DNA of 64,000 bases from Kappaphycus alvarezii (GCA_002205965.3 NADL03000601.1:124001-188000), one strand, 5' to 3'. Shown: positions 32,630-43,326, counted from the first letter of the stretch. The notes: generated by a model not told the origin, from the sequence alone. Numbers and translations are program-made.

Positions 32630-32937
32630 GCGGAGTAAACTGCTTCCTCCTTGAGAGGTCAAGCATGCGGGCAGACAACTTCACGCCCAGTCCCAAATAG
32701 TTAGGAAGTTGAGAGTCAACTTCAGACCCAAGAATCATTAATTTCACGCTAGTCACTGAGCATAGGTGGTATACCCTGCCCCTTTTATATTCACTCATTG
32801 CCCTTGAACTGTCGTCCTCATCTATCTCATTTGGTTCTCACAACTATACCACGGTAGCACTTTTGTCGCTTGCAACACCTCCTTCTTGGGGTAATTGGTT
32901 CTGAGGATCTCTTCCCCGCCGATTTATCCCTATCATT

Positions 32938-32951
32938 TGGTACTCTTGAGG
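32938..32951 (+). promoter_or_regulatory. Candidate primer-binding site of element A
   Basis: TGGTACTCTTGAGG begins two bases after the LTR. TGG is the complement of a tRNA CCA end. I could not assign the tRNA. Confidence 0.5.
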
Positions 32952-33031
32952 AGGGGGTTGCACCCGAGGTAATCGAGTGGTGAAGTATTAGGTCCGCTTT
33001 CAGTTTGATTTTTTCTATTTTTTTTGCAGCC

Positions 33032-33832
33032 ATGGATCTTAATGATGCTCTTATATCGTTCACAGGGAGCAAGAATGAAGACGTTGAAGAGTTTCTTTAC
33101 AGATTGGTTAATGTTCCAATGCGAGAAAAGATCGATGAAGAGAAAGCCGCAAGTATCTTCGCCTATCTTTCTGGTGACGCAAAACGCAATTACAAAGCTA
33201 TGTTTATTGACGGGTGGTCCCTTAATGGTAGTGGGCGCAACTTCGGTGAGGTATGTGAGTGGCTTGTGAGAGAATATGCAAAGGAGTTCGAACCTGATGA
33301 GATGATCCGCATCGCTATAGAGGCCCCGCTTAACTTCGGTGATTTGTTAAGCTCGTTGGTTTATTTATTTGATCTCTACGAAAAGGCTGGGTTCAACGCC
33401 CAAGCAAAGTACGGAATGCTGCGTAAGGCGGCAATGCAGGATAAGCGTCTCTCTGATTTCCTCCTCATCAAGGGCCCTCACAATTTTAATAACCTGAAGG
33501 GTACCGTAGTCGAGTTCGTCAAAAATTCGGAGAAATTTCAATCTCTGAGTAATATACCGAAAGGGGACCGTACATTAATGTTCTCCGTTCATCCTGAACA
33601 AAATTCTCAGAGGTCAGATACCAGTGCAGCGGCGTTGGAATCTGTCAGGAGCGACTTCAAGAACTTGGAAGAACGGCTGGAAACCCGGTTCGACAACCGA
33701 CTTGACATGATAACTTCGCAGTTAGAGAGCCTTACTCTTACTATTAAGAAGAACCAGTCTGGGGTCCCTAAGGCAGCAGAATTTTGCTCCTTCTGTCGCA
33801 AGCCTGGACACGTTGCAAATAGGTGTCCCTAG
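33032..33832 (+). CDS. gag: Gag of element A, right copy
   Basis: 266 residues from the ATG at 33032, ending with the zinc knuckle CSFCRKPGHVANRC and a TAG stop. It differs from the left copy at two residues (QNSQ/QNYQ and MITSQ/MIASQ). Beyond TAG the same frame continues with a second, poor Cys motif (RCGKCRSYG), a TGA and a 68-codon frame from 33989 to 34192. The original Gag was therefore probably longer, and stops at 33830 and about 33895 now end it early. Both stops are shared by the arms. Confidence 0.85.
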   Translation: MDLNDALISFTGSKNEDVEEFLYRLVNVPMREKIDEEKAASIFAYLSGDAKRNYKAMFIDGWSLNGSGRNFGEVCEWLVREYAKEFEPDEMIRIAIEAPLNFGDLLSSLVYLFDLYEKAGFNAQAKYGMLRKAAMQDKRLSDFLLIKGPHNFNNLKGTVVEFVKNSEKFQSLSNIPKGDRTLMFSVHPEQNSQRSDTSAAALESVRSDFKNLEERLETRFDNRLDMITSQLESLTLTIKKNQSGVPKAAEFCSFCRKPGHVANRCP

Positions 33833-33988
33833 AATCCACACAGAAATACTCGTTGTGGAAAGTGCAGGAGTTACGGGCTCCAGGAGAGCAACTGATGGTC
33901 TAAAAATAACAGACTTGCAACTTTATCGGACGCGCGAAGCGAATCAGGGCCAAAGATAAACATTTTACAAAACAGAAAGGATAAGAAG

Positions 33989-34192
33989 TTGACCGATGCT
34001 AGTAACGTATCCATCGCTGACGAAATTAGTCAAGTCAACGTAACAAAAAGGGATGCCGAAGGGAAAATTTTACCGAAAAAACCTAGGTTAGATTATGAAA
34101 TGCTTGAACATAGTCCCGCACCTGTAGTACACCGGACGAAGACGCCTGATAAAGTTTTTCCAGCAGAGGGGATCACTCCAGCCCAAAAATGA
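33989..34192 (+). pseudogene. Gag-protease linker frame
   Basis: In the same frame as gag, lysine-rich (KRDAEGKILPKKPRLD). Its TGA stop overlaps the protease-frame ATG at 34189-34192 as ATGA, which would permit termination-reinitiation. Homologous sequence in the left arm ends at 13936, part way through this segment. Confidence 0.5.
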
Positions 34193-34923
34193 AAAAGAAT
34201 AAAAAAATCAGGAGTATCCCAAAGTATGTATTAGAGTATGTGAAGAAGTACAATTTGGTGGCTGAGCTTGCATCGGCCCCATCTAGGATAATTTTTGGTC
34301 AATTTTTGAGGGATGACGCAGAGGATGCGAGAAAAGAACTCAAAAAAATTATCAGGTCTAATAAGTCCGCTAAGGGTAAGAAACTGTTTCTTCAAGCGGC
34401 CTCGACAGCTCCAATACGTCTTAAGCTGGTACCAGTCAAAGTATTGGGAATGAAAACCCAAGCTCTTTTCGATTCGGGCGCTGTTCCAAACCTCATCTCA
34501 GAAATTTTGGTGACAGATCTAGGTCTTGAAAGCATTCAAACTACTCGAAGAATAATTGTGGCGGATGGAACCGTCTCAAAATGCATGGGTACTGTTGACA
34601 AGGTTTCCGTGCTCTTTGGGGACTCTAAAGTTGATGTATATTTAATGGTCATGCCAGATATCCCTTTCGATGCAATAATTGGCTGCCCTACCATGGAAAG
34701 ACTAGGGACCTGCATTGACTTGGGCAACCAAATCGTTTCAGTTAATATTGACGGCAGAACCGTGAAGATGCCCCTTGATTTCGACAAAAGCATCCATCCG
34801 GAAGATTTAAGAGAAACGGACCGTGACGATTTCACTTCTAGCTATGACAGGGAAGATTCCGAACCAGCTAACACTTTCGGAATTGAAAAAGGGTACGCTC
34901 AGGGGATAATGAACATGGCATGA
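34189..34923 (+). CDS. Aspartic protease domain of element A
   Basis: 244 residues starting in an ATGA overlap with the preceding frame. After a basic N-terminus and KYNLVAELASAPS, a retropepsin-like core is visible: ALFDSGAVPNLIS with the catalytic DSG, then VADGTVSKCMG, and FDAIIGCPTM near the C-terminal strand. It would cleave the Gag-Pol polyprotein. The pol frame at 35163 is in yet another frame, with 240 bases of interrupted linker between. Confidence 0.75.
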   Translation: MKKNKKIRSIPKYVLEYVKKYNLVAELASAPSRIIFGQFLRDDAEDARKELKKIIRSNKSAKGKKLFLQAASTAPIRLKLVPVKVLGMKTQALFDSGAVPNLISEILVTDLGLESIQTTRRIIVADGTVSKCMGTVDKVSVLFGDSKVDVYLMVMPDIPFDAIIGCPTMERLGTCIDLGNQIVSVNIDGRTVKMPLDFDKSIHPEDLRETDRDDFTSSYDREDSEPANTFGIEKGYAQGIMNMA

Positions 34924-35162
34924 GATGATTATGATTCTGGGTTTGAACAGATGACGACTGGAATTCTAGGGTAGGTTTGAGACCTGAATGTGTTTCTTTT
35001 TGCGATAATATCGAATCAAAGGACGTAATTCAGAGCATGAAAGAAGATTACGTTTACAAGGAAAACAAGAATATGTCTAATTCCATATCTGAAGATGTGA
35101 GCACTCCGGAAAAGGTACTTCAAAACTTGGAGGGTGAGGATCAGAAAGAAGACTAGCGCCAG

Positions 35163-37067
35163 ATGGCAGAAATTCAAGAACAAGTACATTACCTTCCCGC
35201 CCCCGCCTCAATGAAAATATCCGACATATTAACATCTTCCGAAGTAATTGCATTGAGCGTTTCCGATCTAAGACAAGCAACTGTACCGGTCACTCACTCA
35301 TTTGAACTTACCGATACTCAACCAATTTACCACAGGCCTAGACGTCAACCGCCGAAATATGACCAATTTGTCTCAGAAAATGTTACAAGTATGCTGGAGA
35401 ATGATATTATTCGGCCAGTTTCGTCCCCTTGGTCATTTCCAGTTGTGGTAGCACCAAAGAAAGATGGAAAACTTCGGTTTTGCGTCGATTACCGACAACT
35501 GAACAAGAAAAGGATACCCAATCGATTTCCGATTCCAAATATGGAGGAAATCCTCGAAGACTTGAAGGACGGGAGATACTTCACCTCAATTGATCTTTAC
35601 AATGGTTATTGGCAGATTCCATTGGATGAAAGATGTAAGGAAATAACAACTTTTACCAGCAAATCCGGTACATTCAGGTTCGAAGTGATGCCTTCTGGTC
35701 TCATGAACGCCCCAGCTACATTCCAAAAGATGATGAACGAGGTTTTGACAGGACTTCCATTCGCAAGAGTCTATATCGATGATGTCGTCATATTCTCAGA
35801 AACATTGGATCAGCACATCTCGCACGTCAAGACAGTTGTGGAGAGGATATCGGAGTATAGCTTGAAAATTAAGTTGAGCAAATGCTTCTTTGCGAAAACT
35901 TCTATCCAATTACTCGGTCATATCGTCGGCCAAGAGGGAATTAGAGTGGATCCAGAGAAAACGAAAAAAATAAAGTTGGCACCAAGGCCCGCTTCAAAGA
36001 CGGAGGTCCGAAGCTTCTTAGGACTGGCCTCATATTACAGAAGCTTTATCAAAGATTTCGCCAAGACTGCAGCACCGTTACATGCCAGCACTACGAAGAA
36101 CGGAAAATTTTACTGGAACAACGAAATGGAAACTGCATTTCAGGAGCTTAAAGATAAGCTTTGTCTCCCCCCAGTGCTCATGTATCCAGATTTCAAGAGA
36201 CCATTTGTTGTGGAGACAGATGCCTCAGAACGGTCTTTGGGTGCCGTTTTGTCCCAAAAAGATGAAAACGGAAGACTACACCCTGTTCAATTCGCAAGCC
36301 GAACTCTGAATGACGCGGAAAAGAGATACTCAGTCTGCGAGAAAGAAGCGCTAGCTGTCGTCTTCGCGCTGAAAAAGTTTCGCGTATACCTTTTATCACT
36401 CGAGAAATTTGTCTTGATAACTGATCACCAGGCACTTAAAACAGCATTCCAAAAGAAGGATGTACATCACCGCTTGGCCCGATGGCTCGACATTTTCGCA
36501 GAATATCGGTTTGAAATTGTGTATAGACCCGGACGCAATAATCAGCCTGCCGATTACCTATCCCGCTTGAGGGACGCACTGATTCCAAATGAAAAAGCTT
36601 CGGAGGACATCGTCGGAGTTGCCAAGGTGCAAGTGCCGAACGAAAAAGAGTACGAAGCTAATATTTACGGACTAATTAAATTCTTGGATGAACTCGAAAT
36701 GATAAAGGTTGATCTGGAACACAGAAATTGGGTACGCAGGAATCAAAAGGCTTTTACATTGTGGAATGGGAAACTTTTCCGGCACACTAAAGCCGATCCT
36801 CGACTAGTGGCCCCTTTGAAAGAAAGAATGAAGACCTTGGGGAATATTTATGATGTGTTAGGGCATTGGGATCTCGAAACAACCAAAACATTTATTGCGA
36901 AGAGATTCTGGTGGCCCAGTATCCATAAGGACGTCTATGATTTCGTGAAAAGCTGTGACAACTGTCAAAAATACACGCCGATACGAAAGTATAAGAAAAC
37001 TCTAGGTTTTCCAGTTTCCGGTCTTTTTGAAACATTATCAATCGACTTTGCCGGCCCATTCGAGTAA
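35163..37067 (+). CDS. pol: Pol of element A: RT, RNase H and start of integrase
   Basis: 634 residues from the ATG at 35163. RT: PVVVAPKKDGKLRF, SIDLYNGYWQI, MNAPATFQ, and the catalytic YIDD at about residues 203-206. RNase H: ETDASERSLGAVL with Asp near 352, Glu in CEKEALAV near 393, Asp in ITDHQAL near 419, and NNQPADYLSR. Integrase: a zinc-binding region with GHWD...CDNCQ near 599 and the first catalytic Asp in SIDFAG near 626. A TAA follows at 37065, just after this Asp. All RT and RNase H catalytic residues are intact, so only integrase is broken. Confidence 0.92.
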   Translation: MAEIQEQVHYLPAPASMKISDILTSSEVIALSVSDLRQATVPVTHSFELTDTQPIYHRPRRQPPKYDQFVSENVTSMLENDIIRPVSSPWSFPVVVAPKKDGKLRFCVDYRQLNKKRIPNRFPIPNMEEILEDLKDGRYFTSIDLYNGYWQIPLDERCKEITTFTSKSGTFRFEVMPSGLMNAPATFQKMMNEVLTGLPFARVYIDDVVIFSETLDQHISHVKTVVERISEYSLKIKLSKCFFAKTSIQLLGHIVGQEGIRVDPEKTKKIKLAPRPASKTEVRSFLGLASYYRSFIKDFAKTAAPLHASTTKNGKFYWNNEMETAFQELKDKLCLPPVLMYPDFKRPFVVETDASERSLGAVLSQKDENGRLHPVQFASRTLNDAEKRYSVCEKEALAVVFALKKFRVYLLSLEKFVLITDHQALKTAFQKKDVHHRLARWLDIFAEYRFEIVYRPGRNNQPADYLSRLRDALIPNEKASEDIVGVAKVQVPNEKEYEANIYGLIKFLDELEMIKVDLEHRNWVRRNQKAFTLWNGKLFRHTKADPRLVAPLKERMKTLGNIYDVLGHWDLETTKTFIAKRFWWPSIHKDVYDFVKSCDNCQKYTPIRKYKKTLGFPVSGLFETLSIDFAGPFE

Positions 37068-37900
37068 TCGTCCTCCAGAAACAAATATCTTCTTATAGCG
37101 GTGGAACTTCTTACTGGATGGCCAATAGCAGTTGCAGTTGAGGAGGCAAATGCTGAGGTAGTCCTGAGATTCATCGAAAAAGAAATAATTGAACCGTTTG
37201 ACCTTCGAAAAAGGATCATCTCGGATACCGCCCTTTGTTTTACTGCAACTTCACTGCTTTGTTTCTTGGAAGAGAAAGGTATTCAGCTAAAGATGGTTCT
37301 CGCATATGCTCCTATGTCACGGGAAAGCGGAGAGGATGTTTGGAATCATCAAACGAGCAATATCGAAAACTATGTCGGAGAATGAAATTCAGTGGGAAAA
37401 TGCCTTACCAAAAGTGTTATACGGCTATCGTCGAAAAAGAGGAAGAAGTGGACGCTCACCATTCGAGCTAATGTACGGAAGGTCTCCTAGAATGTTACAG
37501 AGAGACATGGAAACAAATAATATCGATGGGGATAGTAGAGAAGTCGATCTTCTGGCCACCGAAGGCTGGAGATCACACAGCGCGCTAACACAGACAATAA
37601 ATATGGATGAAAAGGCTTCAGTCCAAACCTTTTCAGTCGGCTCTAAAGTACTTTTAGTACATGGAAAAGCAATGCAGAAGGCCGTGAAGTGGCTGGCCTT
37701 CCAAACAAAGTACTCGAAACCTTGCATCGTCACGGAGGGAAGACACCCGCATTATAAGCTCTGTTCAAGCTCAGGGAAGAGATCAAGGAGGGCAATCCAT
37801 GCACGTCGTCTGTTCCATTACCATCAGAGACCTGAAGAGTTCCTTCTCACCCAGGACTACGCGCAACCCCGAAGTATACTCATCTTTAACTATAGAATGA
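37068..37900 (+). pseudogene. Integrase remainder of element A, broken
   Basis: The frame continues after the stop with YLLIAVELLTGWPIAVAV and the second catalytic Asp in IISDTALCF. It shifts near 37310 to a frame with GKAERMFGIIKRAI (the third acidic residue) and PFELMYGRSPR, a typical integrase end, then a C-terminal basic region (KRSRRAIHARRL). One stop and one frameshift inactivate it. Confidence 0.75.
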
Positions 37901-37959
37901 TTCCTATGGGAGGAAAAAGGGCCTGTGAATGGATCATCTCGATTACGCGGGACTACTAC

Positions 37960-38388
37960 GAACTCCACGTAGTCATCCATTTCTATATTAATATATTCCT
38001 GTGTTTTCGTACCTTGAACGGACCATTGCTAACTCAAGAAGATTTCCGACTATTACTAAGAGTCCTATTTTCATTCCAAAACGGAAGGTTCACGGAAGCA
38101 AGTCCAGAGTTTGGTGATGTAATACATCATTAATCTATAGGAAATTATCGAATGATAGCTATCAGAGACTTGTTGCAAACGTATCTGAATATTGTCCGTC
38201 CGATTTACGTATTTCTCAAGGACATCCAAGATGTGCGACTGAGAGGTTACGCCTTACCCCCTGATATGGAATATAGACTGGTCCCATATCCCTTATGGGA
38301 ACCTTATGTTTCCCCGCCACAAATTGGGAACATTGAAGGTGGCGAAGATCCTCCCGAAGCAGTCATGGTGACCCGAGGAGGACCTTAG
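37960..38388 (+). pseudogene. Extra ORF after integrase, first tandem copy
   Basis: In one frame with a single stop at 38131, blocks read FLCFRTLNGPLLTQEDF, LLRVLFSFQ, ASPEFGD, then TYLNIVRPIYVFLKDIQ, a YPLWEPYVS segment and an acidic tail. The same blocks in the same order make up the next ORF (38568-38993), so this is a tandem duplication. It is neither integrase nor a recognisable envelope: no signal peptide or membrane anchor is clear. Function unknown. Confidence 0.55.
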
Positions 38389-38567
38389 GGAGACAACAAT
38401 CCCCCAAAAGAGGTTCTGGTCGTCCCCCAAGAGGACCTCGTGCAGGTCACAGTACGTCAGGAACTGGTCGGGGCCATTCATGTAGACAGCCCACCACAAC
38501 TTCTTCTCTAGCCCTCCTTCACAACCATGCACAGCATTCAGTTGGTAGAAGAAGATTATCTTTTTGG

Positions 38568-38993
38568 TTGCGCAATATCTCCGAGGACGCGAAAGATGCG
38601 CAGGTCATTTCTTATTTCATGATAAGCACCTGTTTATGTTTTCGGGTGCTACATGGACCGCACTTATCTTACGAAGATTCATTCTTGATGATGCGTGTCT
38701 TCTTTTCTTATCGGCATCCATTCCTCCGGCATATTCCAGAAGAGTTTGCATATCATACATATTTTTTCACTCTTAGAAGATTCGGAAGAGTCACGGAAGA
38801 AGAATGTATTCAACCCTACCTCAATGTTGTCAAATCAATATATGAGGCTATACTACAAAGTGAGATACCAGTAATGCAAACTTACTTTTTGGAGCATCAC
38901 ATTGGTAATCAGATGCATCCATACCCGTTTGAAAGACCTTACATTTTATCAATAAGACAGCGAACACTAACAGAAACAGAAGAAAAACAATGA
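38568..38993 (+). CDS. Extra ORF after integrase, second tandem copy
   Basis: 141 residues, intact from 38568 (first codon not ATG, Met available within the first 20 residues). LCFRVLHGPHLSYEDS, MRVFFSYRHPF and IPEEFAYHTYF match the first copy's LCFRTLNGP, RVLFSFQ and SPEF. PYLNVVKSIYEAIL and YPFERPYILS match TYLNIVRPIYVFL and YPLWEPYVS. It has no stops, while the first copy has one. The stretch ends 36 bases before the 3' LTR, with a purine-rich AGCGGGAGAGCG tract in between. Unknown function. Confidence 0.55.
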   Translation: MRNISEDAKDAQVISYFMISTCLCFRVLHGPHLSYEDSFLMMRVFFSYRHPFLRHIPEEFAYHTYFFTLRRFGRVTEEECIQPYLNVVKSIYEAILQSEIPVMQTYFLEHHIGNQMHPYPFERPYILSIRQRTLTETEEKQ

Positions 38994-39017
38994 AAAAGAG
39001 CCGGGTTGATCGTCTTG

Positions 39018-39029
39018 AGCGGGAGAGCG
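39018..39029 (+). promoter_or_regulatory. Candidate polypurine tract
   Basis: AGCGGGAGAGCG directly precedes the 3' LTR start TGATGTGCGC. It is the expected place for plus-strand priming. Confidence 0.45.
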
Positions 39030-40334
39030 TGATGTGCGCAAATTCGCACACGAAAAAAAATATAGAAGAGGACCAAAATTGTATACAGTATCGGAATATG
39101 GAAGATATTTTTAAAGTTTCTGAATTTGCAAGATATTTTTAATTTTGGATGAGTGTTGCAAAATCATGGGTTGATTTTTTATTTTAAGACCCTGTGTCAT
39201 TAATAGCTGTCGCTACTGTACATGTCCAAGGTCGTCTTACTTTTCGAAGACGTCGCAGTATTTAAAGTTCGAAATCGACGTCGTTGTGGCAACCCCCCGC
39301 CATCAACTACCCCATCAGCTCACCCCTTCTTTTGGCCCTTAACATGACCAACCTCCGCCCTTCCCTCACCATCACCAAGTCATCCCGAGGCCGTAGTCCA
39401 CTCAACGCTTTGGCCCTGATGGAAAATGGTCCAACTGACTACGAAGATTACTGTAGAAGGTTGGACCGGGAACGCGCTAAGGAGTGGGTCCGCCGTAACT
39501 GAATCGAGCAGGCAGAAGATGCAGAGAAGGATGAGGAGGACTGCGGGATCCTTAAGAGCCACTAGTGTGTAACGGTGGGGGGGCTCCCATGGAGAATGAA
39601 GGGGAGACTGAGGGAGCAATTGTGGTCTCTTACTCTTCAGACGAAGATGAAGAGAGGAGTGAAGAGGAGGATGAGGAGAATGAGGGGGAGGGAAACATGG
39701 AAAGTGCTGGATGAGTGGGGTAGAAGCCAGAAAACATGGACCAGGTGGTCCCGAATCTGGAACCGGATGGAGGCGTCCTCAGTGATCTAGATATTTCGCA
39801 GGAGGCAATGGAGAATTCTAGGCCGTTCGCGGGTATTTGTGTGGACTGCCTGGGAAAGATGGATATTTTGGGGAACTGTCTGGATCTGATATAGAGGATT
39901 AAGATATTAAGGAAAGAATCTAGATATTTATCCTCATAGTATCTGCTGTTAGTCTTTCTCGTTCACACGATTCCATTTGGTGCATTTTACGGTTCTTATT
40001 ATGTTTCTGTGAGACTTAAGGGCTAGCCAAAAAGTATATATAAGCTGAGTAAACTGCTTCCTCTTGTGGAGGTCAAGCAAGTTGGCAGACAACTTCAAGT
40101 CAAGTTGAGAGTCAACTTCAGACCCAAGAAACATTTTTCCTAAGCTTGTCCCAGAGCATCCGTGGTAGACCCTGCCCCCTTGCATACTTGCTTGTAGCCC
40201 TCTCAACCCTTTTCCATAAACATTCCTTTTTGTTCGTTCAATTATACCACGGTAGCACTTTTTTCGCTCGCAACACCTCCTTCTTGGGGTAGTTGGTTCT
40301 GAGTTTCTCTTCTCCCGACGATTTACCCCTATCA
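39030..40334 (+). repeat. 3' LTR of element A
   Basis: TGATGTGCGC...TTTACCCCTATCA, 1305 bp. It is considerably diverged from the 5' LTR, with a broken ORF and several indels, but it keeps the TATTTAAA box at 39259, the TATATATAA box at 40035 and the end sequence. Its end abuts the right outer arm. Confidence 0.75.
39344..39899 (+). pseudogene. Decayed LTR-encoded acidic ORF in the 3' LTR
   Basis: The ATG at 39344 gives SLTITKSSRGRSPLNALAL and GPTDYEDYCRRLD, matching the start of the intact ORFs, then stops at 39500. Further on, in other frames, Glu-rich sequence and the C-terminal motif remain (MDQVVPNLEPDGG, LDISQEAME, GICVDCLGKMDI). Frameshifts and stops make it inactive. Confidence 0.65.
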
Positions 40335-40629
40335 AGTTCCATCCAAAACATGATAGCAAATACCACATATCCTATCTTTCCGTTACCATACTGAAAAGTG
40401 TGCATGTTATAGAAAAACTACTCCCTGCTCCACGCAGGGGCAATACCATGGGTATTCATCACCCCTTCTCTATTCTCGTTGCTGGCTCTGACTTTTTCCG
40501 GATGAGATCCAGCAAAATCAACACCATCCGCCTGATGAAGGGCCGCTCCTTTTCAATTAATCGTAGACACTTTGTTTTCAGGTGATGTGCGGCCGTTCTT
40601 GGAGATAGAGTGAATGTTGCGAGTGTACA

Positions 40630-42707
40630 CTAGTCACATCTGACCCGCCCAGACTCGGCAATAATCCCTGCATCGAACTTGGATTCCACCAAGAACTCAT
40701 AAACAAGAGAACGTAACATAATCGCAATTGTGCATATGGAGCGAAACGAATGTTTGTGCAATCGAAGCATTAACTCCAGTGATGAAACCTGCGAACAATC
40801 CTTGATATATTTGAAAGCCACTTCTAGCAGTTGAATGTATCTTTTGAGGCGGCGGATTTTCTCGGCTTCATTTTTTCGCTGTTTCCAATCACTGGGTACC
40901 ACACTGACCTCATACTCGGCAACCAGAACGAGATCCTCGTGTTGAGTCAACAATTCCTCAAAAATCATCTTATTCTTCACATCTTCGTTCTTATAACTGC
41001 CCTTTGCCTTTCCTTCGTGGGCCTTTGGCATGTTGTGGCAAGTCGCACTTAACACAATTTACCCAAGCTGGTGGGGAGAGTACCCTCCTTTGAAAGCTAT
41101 CTGCACGCTTCTCTGACAATGGATTCCATTCAGGCTACTCCAGTCCGCGAGTAGAAATCCGAAATCGCAGAAGGAACCTTTCTTCACCTTCTCTCGGGAC
41201 TGATGGAGATGAGTGCAATACAACTTATATATTACCCTCGCACCATGCACAGCGATATCGTTCTGTGACGGCTCTTCTCTCAACTTTTCCTGCCCCGTTC
41301 TATCACGTCATGTCTCAACAATAATGCGGGCGGCTGATATATGGTTGATACGAACACATACTTTATCTAGCCAAGCAGGACGACTGATTCTTGTTTCCTT
41401 CTCATTCCGATATTATCGCCATAGAATGTTTTTGTCATCATCTACATGGTCTCGACAAAAATCCGCGCTTATAGTTGACTTGATTCCGTCTCTTTGGTTA
41501 TCATCTAAGAATGTTTTGAATTTATTATGCTGCACATTCAACAAAGTTCCCCGAATTACGGCAAATCGAAATTCGCAGTGCCCCGACCCTATCCCCTGAT
41601 AGTACATATCCTTAGTCTTGTCAGTAGGCAAACTTAATAAGACTGTAACTATCGATGATGCAACTGCTTTCGCCATTCCAGAAGTCTTTCTGGATTCCAT
41701 TCTCTCGTTGATCAAACAGTGAACCTTGTGCAGGTAACAAATGTAACGTTCTCATTATTTAATAAGATAAACGCGTATGGGATGTATTTATCCAAAATGT
41801 CTCCCCTCTTCGTTTTTGATTTCGACTTTTAAGTATTACCAGCACCATTCGAAGAGAAATACATCATTACCTTCATGTTCGAATCTAGCTGGTTTACAGT
41901 TCCTGTGAGATGTGCTATGTCAGTTCTGACAGTCTCTCGAGCACACACTACTTCACGACGGATCTTTCTGCAAAGCTCATCTCGAACGAATTTATTAATG
42001 CCTTTAGTCCTTCTACCTTCGAGAAACTTACACTGGGTGACAGATTTCCGTTTAAAGCAGTCCTACGGTTTGTCGGGAAGGGTAAAGGATCCTCATCGTC
42101 AGCCATTCCGTGTAGGTTTCCAGAATATCGAAAGTCCGGTACCGGAGATAAATTTTCACCGCAAGAGGGCTGCAATGCGGAGAAAACCAAGCGTTATTTC
42201 TTTCCATGGGGGCTGATGAAAGAAGAGGGGATCTTGACTGATTACAGGTTTCTTCTAAATTCACCGGAGGTGTTCAATTTTTCGCGTTACCATGCAAGTC
42301 GGTGTCTCGAGATATCGAATGGCATATTTTCGATTCCCTCCTTCTTTTCAGAACAATTAGTGAAGGACTGCGGTCCCTCACATTATCACCTTCATCGGGG
42401 ACTACTCGTTTCCTGTCAACAGCGACACTTGATTGTCGCTGTCTGACTGCCGCAGCAGCAAGCACTTCAAGTCGAAATATTCCTTGCTTCTTGGGTACCT
42501 CTGAAGCCGGATAACGTTACGATGATTTTCAGAGTCTTCGCGTCCAACAGCATGATCTTGGTTCGGTGACACCGGGGATGTAAACCTTGATTTCCTCTGT
42601 GACATTCTCGCGTTCCGCTTTTGAAGTGCCTGTTTGTACGCAGCCATCTTCTGTCCAAAGGGTCGAGCTCGTCTCGTTGTAGTTGATTTCATTGGTGAGA
42701 CGACCAA
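40630..42707 (-). pseudogene. Gene C, right copy
   Basis: It has the same exon layout as the left copy but is more decayed: a one-base deletion in the first exon near 42520, another near 42200, and a TGA that the left copy lacks (in the 41320s). The left copy's stop near 7181 is a serine codon here (GIGSGHC). The stops corresponding to 6487, 7350 and 7704 are shared by both arms and so predate the duplication or lie in introns. Identity of the protein unknown. Confidence 0.45.
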
Positions 42708-43326
42708 TGTAAATTGGTGGCGACTCGTATTGTGAAGATGGGGGTCAACCAGGGATGGTCAATTTCTGTGCTCGCGCTTCTTGTTGTAGGGAAGGGTTGT
42801 TTCTCAACTCGTAGCACTCTTCCGTATCTACAAATAGAGGATCTAGGCGTGTGCAAATGGGTCAACATATGAAGTTGTGAGACGTATTTTTCCCTCCAAT
42901 TTTAACCAAAAACTCACTTCCAAGGGCCATTACGAAGACTGTTTTTTCTTTGTCATACACTTTACATTATTGGGCAGTACTGACCAGAATGGGTTCTGAC
43001 TTCAATAGAATGACATGTTTTTTGGATGAACATTCATTTGTCGCCAAGTTGTTTCGGCAATCCATGAGCGTTACCAATCTCGGACTTTGCAGAGAATTTG
43101 ATACAAGATGACAGGGAATCCCGATCCGCACACCTGGCTTATACTTCCCTTCTAATTGCACCATCGGTGATCAAACTACTTTCTCGCATTTGTTTGTGAA
43201 ATCCATTCCCTGTCGGTAAACCTAACAACTGATTCGAATTAAGGACGGTGTTGGTCGTTAAGTCCAAGCGAGTAACAGGTTTTTATTGAAGCAAAAAGTA
43301 CTCTTGCTTCCATAAATTGTTGATGG

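Larger units (their letters stand above)
31733..32935 (+). repeat. 5' LTR of element A
   Basis: TGATGCCCCC...TTTATCCCTATCA, 1203 bp, with TG...CA ends. It contains the acidic ORF and two TATA-type boxes. It is nearly identical to 15152-16355 on the other strand and more distantly similar to 39030-40334 and 8554-9785. Confidence 0.8.
29461..34151 (-). repeat. Right arm of inner giant inverted repeat
   Basis: Reverse-complement partner of 13936-18627, about 99 percent identical by eye. It ends at 34151 (GACGCCTGATA), beyond which only this arm continues into the rest of element A. Confidence 0.93.
31733..40334 (+). mobile_element. Element A: Ty3/gypsy-type LTR retrotransposon, nearly complete
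   Basis: Order: 5' LTR 31733-32935, primer site 32938-32951, gag 33032, linker and protease to 34923, RT-RNase H-integrase from 35163, extra ORFs 37960-38993, 3' LTR 39030-40334. The RT-RH-IN order identifies Ty3/gypsy. The two LTRs are clearly diverged (the ORF in the 3' LTR is broken, the 5' one intact) and flanking bases differ (TTTTA against AGTTC). The element is therefore old, or it was assembled by recombination between related copies. Confidence 0.8.

Noticed and set aside
37960..38993. Envelope gene of element A
   Set aside because: No signal peptide, fusion segment, furin-like site or clear membrane anchor in either tandem ORF.
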